DNA of 64,000 nucleotides from Chionis minor. Lineage: Eukaryota; Chordata; Aves; Charadriiformes; Chionididae. Where the stretch lies: contig VZSF01000860.1 in NCBI GenBank assembly GCA_013398295.1, positions 372,001-436,000 on the forward strand, given 5' to 3'. A program made the position numbers and the translations under genes. Below, piece after piece: positions 61,005 to 64,000 of the stretch. The notes under the pieces were generated by a model, which saw only the letters and a program-made list of their open reading frames with translations, did not search any database and was not told where the DNA came from. Within the stretch, counting starts at the first letter, position 1. Each line of letters starts with the position of its first letter.

Positions 61005-63012
61005 ATTTTGGGAAGGTAGTTTTAAAACAAAACAAAAAATGGTTCCCGTTCTCTTCTGTTCATTTCTTGTTGCTTATGTTTGGCTTTTGCCTTCCTGTAC
61101 AGCAGTCCTCTTGACATATATCAAATATAGGATGATTTAGCTTTCTGTGTAATCATTTTCTAAGGGTTTGTGTTTATTCCAATGGTAATCCTGTGCTGGA
61201 AACTCTTGCCCATACTTGGTTATATTCTAATATTGATTTTGTTTCCTTTTCTTCTGCTCTTAGTTACAAATTACACCTTTCTTTTTGCTTGGAATGTTTT
61301 AGAGTGATTGATTACTGAATGAATCGAGTGCACCCACGAGCGAAGGCTTGATTTAATCCCCTTAGAGCCAGAGATTTCAGAGCACGCAAACTGAAGTTAC
61401 AGCACCCTCTGGAAATAAGGGCGATGGATGTTTTTCCTGGATATCAGAGCGCTGTGCCTCTGGGTACCCCACTTGGGCTCAAGTACCTGTTCTTGCTGAG
61501 GCACAGAGTTAAACCCTAATTTCTGTCATGGCATTTGTCAGTGGATTTCTGTGGCTGTCAGCGGAGAGCGAGCTGTTTGTTTCCAAGCCCTCGAAGACGT
61601 GAGATCTATAAATTGCAGGCTCTTTATGGAATGTGACTCTGTATATGTGCAGGGCTTTGTTTTCTTTGTAAAGAAGAGGGGAGGGTTTGATAAGAGGGAC
61701 CCATGTGTACATAAAACGGTGACTAGGGATCAGTAGGAAAAAATGTGGATCCTATTATAGCCAAATTACCCTCTGAAGTCCCTTCCTCTGAAGATGACTG
61801 AGCTTGCTTTTATGCAAATGAACTCGCTCTGAGCTTGACATTGCAAACAGTGAGCTTGAAAGTATTTTGTCTGCTTCCAACCTTCACTATAAGGTGGGTA
61901 ACAAATAGGTTTAAGTGTGTGCTGCAGATCAGATATGTGGCAATATGTGAATGTCTCTGAACCTGACCTTACATTTAGCCTCAGCTGCAAGGGCAGGAAT
62001 TGTCTGGGGCACCCATTACAGTGGTTTCTGCACTGTCAGGCGTGGTGTGGAAATGACAAGACCCCAAACAGCACAGCTTGTGGGGATTTGTTGCCGATAC
62101 CTCTTTCATTCATGAGGTTCAACAAACTCTTGGAAATCTCAAGTCATGTGCATTCCTCTTCCGAGCTTTTTGGTTGTTGTACCCACATAGTACTGAACCT
62201 TCTTCAGTTATGAGTGCCATAATTACTTCCATCTCCTCCTGCTGCTGCAAATGAGCAGAGGGGAAAAGTTCATTAGCCAATTATAAGAATTTTGGAGAGA
62301 ACCAGAGCAATGATAGTCTCCTGTTTCCTGGAGATTTGAAATAACGCCTCCTTCCTTCGGAAGCAGATGCAGCCCCGGCCTAAATAGGGAGCGGGGAGTA
62401 AAAGGAGGGGGGAAGCAGAGGGGGTGCACACTTGACCTGGCAGCTTGTAAAATGCAGCCACAGAGAAAGGCCTGAAACTACCCCTATCTGAAAATATCTC
62501 ACAAAAAAATCTGGTGTATCCATGTACGCGTGGGAGAAATAAAGCTTAGAATAGGAGCTTAGGAAATAAAACATCTCAGAAGTGCTTTCTTCTTACACAG
62601 GATGACCTGCCTTCAGGACTGGTTTTATGCATTTTACCTGTCAAATCCTCTCGAGCTTTGTGGCTTGGGAAGTTCAGCTTGTATTACTGGTTCTGTGGCT
62701 ACTTTATATAACTGGTTCTGAGACTGTTCTTCTCCTCCGAGCTACTGTCTCCACTGTTGAGCCTCAGTATCATGTTCTCACCTTTCCTTTGGTGGCCACC
62801 ATTGTGCTCTGTCCTGATAAGAACAAACACCACCTTCTTGGAATGCCCTGCTCTTGGGACCCCCACAGCATCCCAAGGATGCATTTGCTGTGGAGGGTTG
62901 GGGGGAGAAGTCGTGGGAAGAAGTTGGCAAAATTGCAGCTGAAAACGCAAACAAGTAATGCTGTTGAAAATGCTAGTGAGAACTAGGATGTTTCTTTAGC
63001 TCCAATTAAGGA
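61005..63012. other. Unique sequence, no gene recognised
   Basis: No exon, RNA gene or repeat family is recognised. All frames are below 100 codons. Confidence 0.6.
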
Positions 63013-63215
63013 GCACATACTAATGCACTTCAGTGGGATTTCTGCTTGTGGAGTTATTCTCAAGGCCATAGTGCAATATACACTGTTACTGTGGGCAGTG
63101 ACCAGTACATTGGTCAACAGTTGCAGCAACAAACCAAATTAAAACACAGTCATTGCTACTTAGTTCAACTTTTAACACAGAAAAATATTAAGCACGTGCT
63201 TAAGCCTGATAGGGC
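63013..63215. other. Possible old amniote repeat remnant with 16-bp palindrome
   Basis: GCACTTCAGTGGGATTTCTG (near 63,026) and the palindrome TTAAGCACGTGCTTAA (63,188-63,203) resemble blocks that recur in old interspersed repeats of birds and reptiles, where 'ttcaatgggact' and 'ttaagcacatgcttaa' motifs travel together. I cannot name the family and have not aligned it. The palindrome is seen directly and contains a CACGTG E-box at its centre. Confidence 0.35.
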
Positions 63216-64000
63216 TTCAGTCAGTGCTAAGAATAGGCACATTTAAGTGATTTGTTGAATTGATGGCTATAACAAGTACCTGATGGCTCTGCAGGTACGA
63301 ACTCTTGTATTTTGTCTCTCACTACATTTCTGTACAGTCCAAATCCCTTTTATATTACTTATGAAAAAAAATTATTAGGTAGATAAAAAGAAGCTGTAGG
63401 ACAATTATCTTTTTTCATCAAATAACTTTATTGTTATTGAAATAGGAAGAAATACAGTGCACTATAATCTGACAAAATGCTGCATGCCTTAGGTCTTTAT
63501 ACAGACTAGGAAACAAACTTCAACTCTTCAGTCTTATTTGCACAATTTTTAACCCCTTTCATAAGTTTCTATTATGTTCATAGAACAATATGGGAGAATG
63601 CAAGTAACTAATTTAAATGTTATAAATATGCACAGCCATTAATGGGAAGACTCTGTAGGAATATCAGCCTTAAATTTCAAAGAGTGCAGTAGTCAGTTCA
63701 GATAGGGTTTGGGTTATATTTTTTATTTAGAATTCTTCAAATCTTTTATTCTCTCTGTATCAAATAGATCACTACATTTTCAATACTTAATTATCTGCAC
63801 TATAAAAAGAAATCCTCCTTAACAGTTAAGAAAATATTTAAACAGCTTTTTTTTTGCCTTTTTTTTTTTTTGTAAAAGAACTGAAACATGATGTACAATG
63901 TATAAGCTAATTTTCTACTGATGTATACATGGAGGTCCAAATAAGAATAAGAGAAATGTGTTTTCTCTGATCCTGGCAACTTCGGCATTCAGCTTTTAGG
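63216..64000. other. AT-rich unique sequence to window end
   Basis: No exon or repeat family is recognised. T-rich runs lie at about 63,846-63,872. Confidence 0.6.

Overview
This window looks like avian nuclear DNA. The evidence is several 5'-truncated CR1 (chicken repeat 1) LINE copies in both orientations, with tails in the bird-type ATTCTATG octamer, set in moderately AT-rich unique sequence with ordinary microsatellites. CR1 also occurs in crocodilians and turtles, so 'bird' is the likeliest call rather than a proven one. Nothing suggests bacterial, phage or plasmid DNA: there are no operons, ribosome-binding sites, tRNA or rRNA genes, or CRISPR arrays.

I find no protein-coding exon of a host gene that I can defend. 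The open reading frames longer than 60 codons are short, overlap on both strands and lack recognisable domains. The exceptions are CR1 ORF2 (reverse transcriptase) remnants, all broken. The window is best read as intergenic desert or the inside of very long introns.

Layout. 1-11.3 kb is mostly unique AT-rich sequence, with a CA microsatellite at 10.2 kb and a lysine-rich, ATG-less reading frame ending near a good splice-donor match at 10.6 kb. 11.3-13.2 kb is the largest CR1, on the minus strand, with recognisable RT motifs and several disabling changes; a hairpin and a 19-bp tandem array abut its 5' end. 13.8-14.2 kb holds an older, diverged CR1. 14.2-28.9 kb is unique apart from small tandem duplications and a CpG-dense patch at 20.4 kb. 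28.9-30.2 kb is a small mosaic: a plus-strand CR1 is interrupted by a 116-bp copy of sequence lying 780 bp upstream, followed by 37 perfect AAAAAG units. 30.3-41.9 kb is unique, AT-rich in places, with a CR1 tail at 34.3 kb and a possible old L2/MIR-type relic at 37.5 kb. 41.9-42.65 kb is another minus-strand CR1. 42.65-54.7 kb is unique with G/C-run motifs. 54.75-56.67 kb is the most unusual part: two near-identical 290-bp direct repeats, bounded TG...CA, flank a 1.3-kb spacer containing a 19-G run and a cluster of 13 CpG in 80 bp. 56.7-64 kb is unique, with a short CR1 tail, a hairpin plus triplicated AT motif, and a 16-bp palindrome centred on CACGTG in possible old repeat sequence.

I see no new gene system. 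The observations most worth checking are the 290-bp repeat pair with its CpG-rich spacer, the templated insertion inside the CR1, and the hairpin/minisatellite at a CR1 5' junction.
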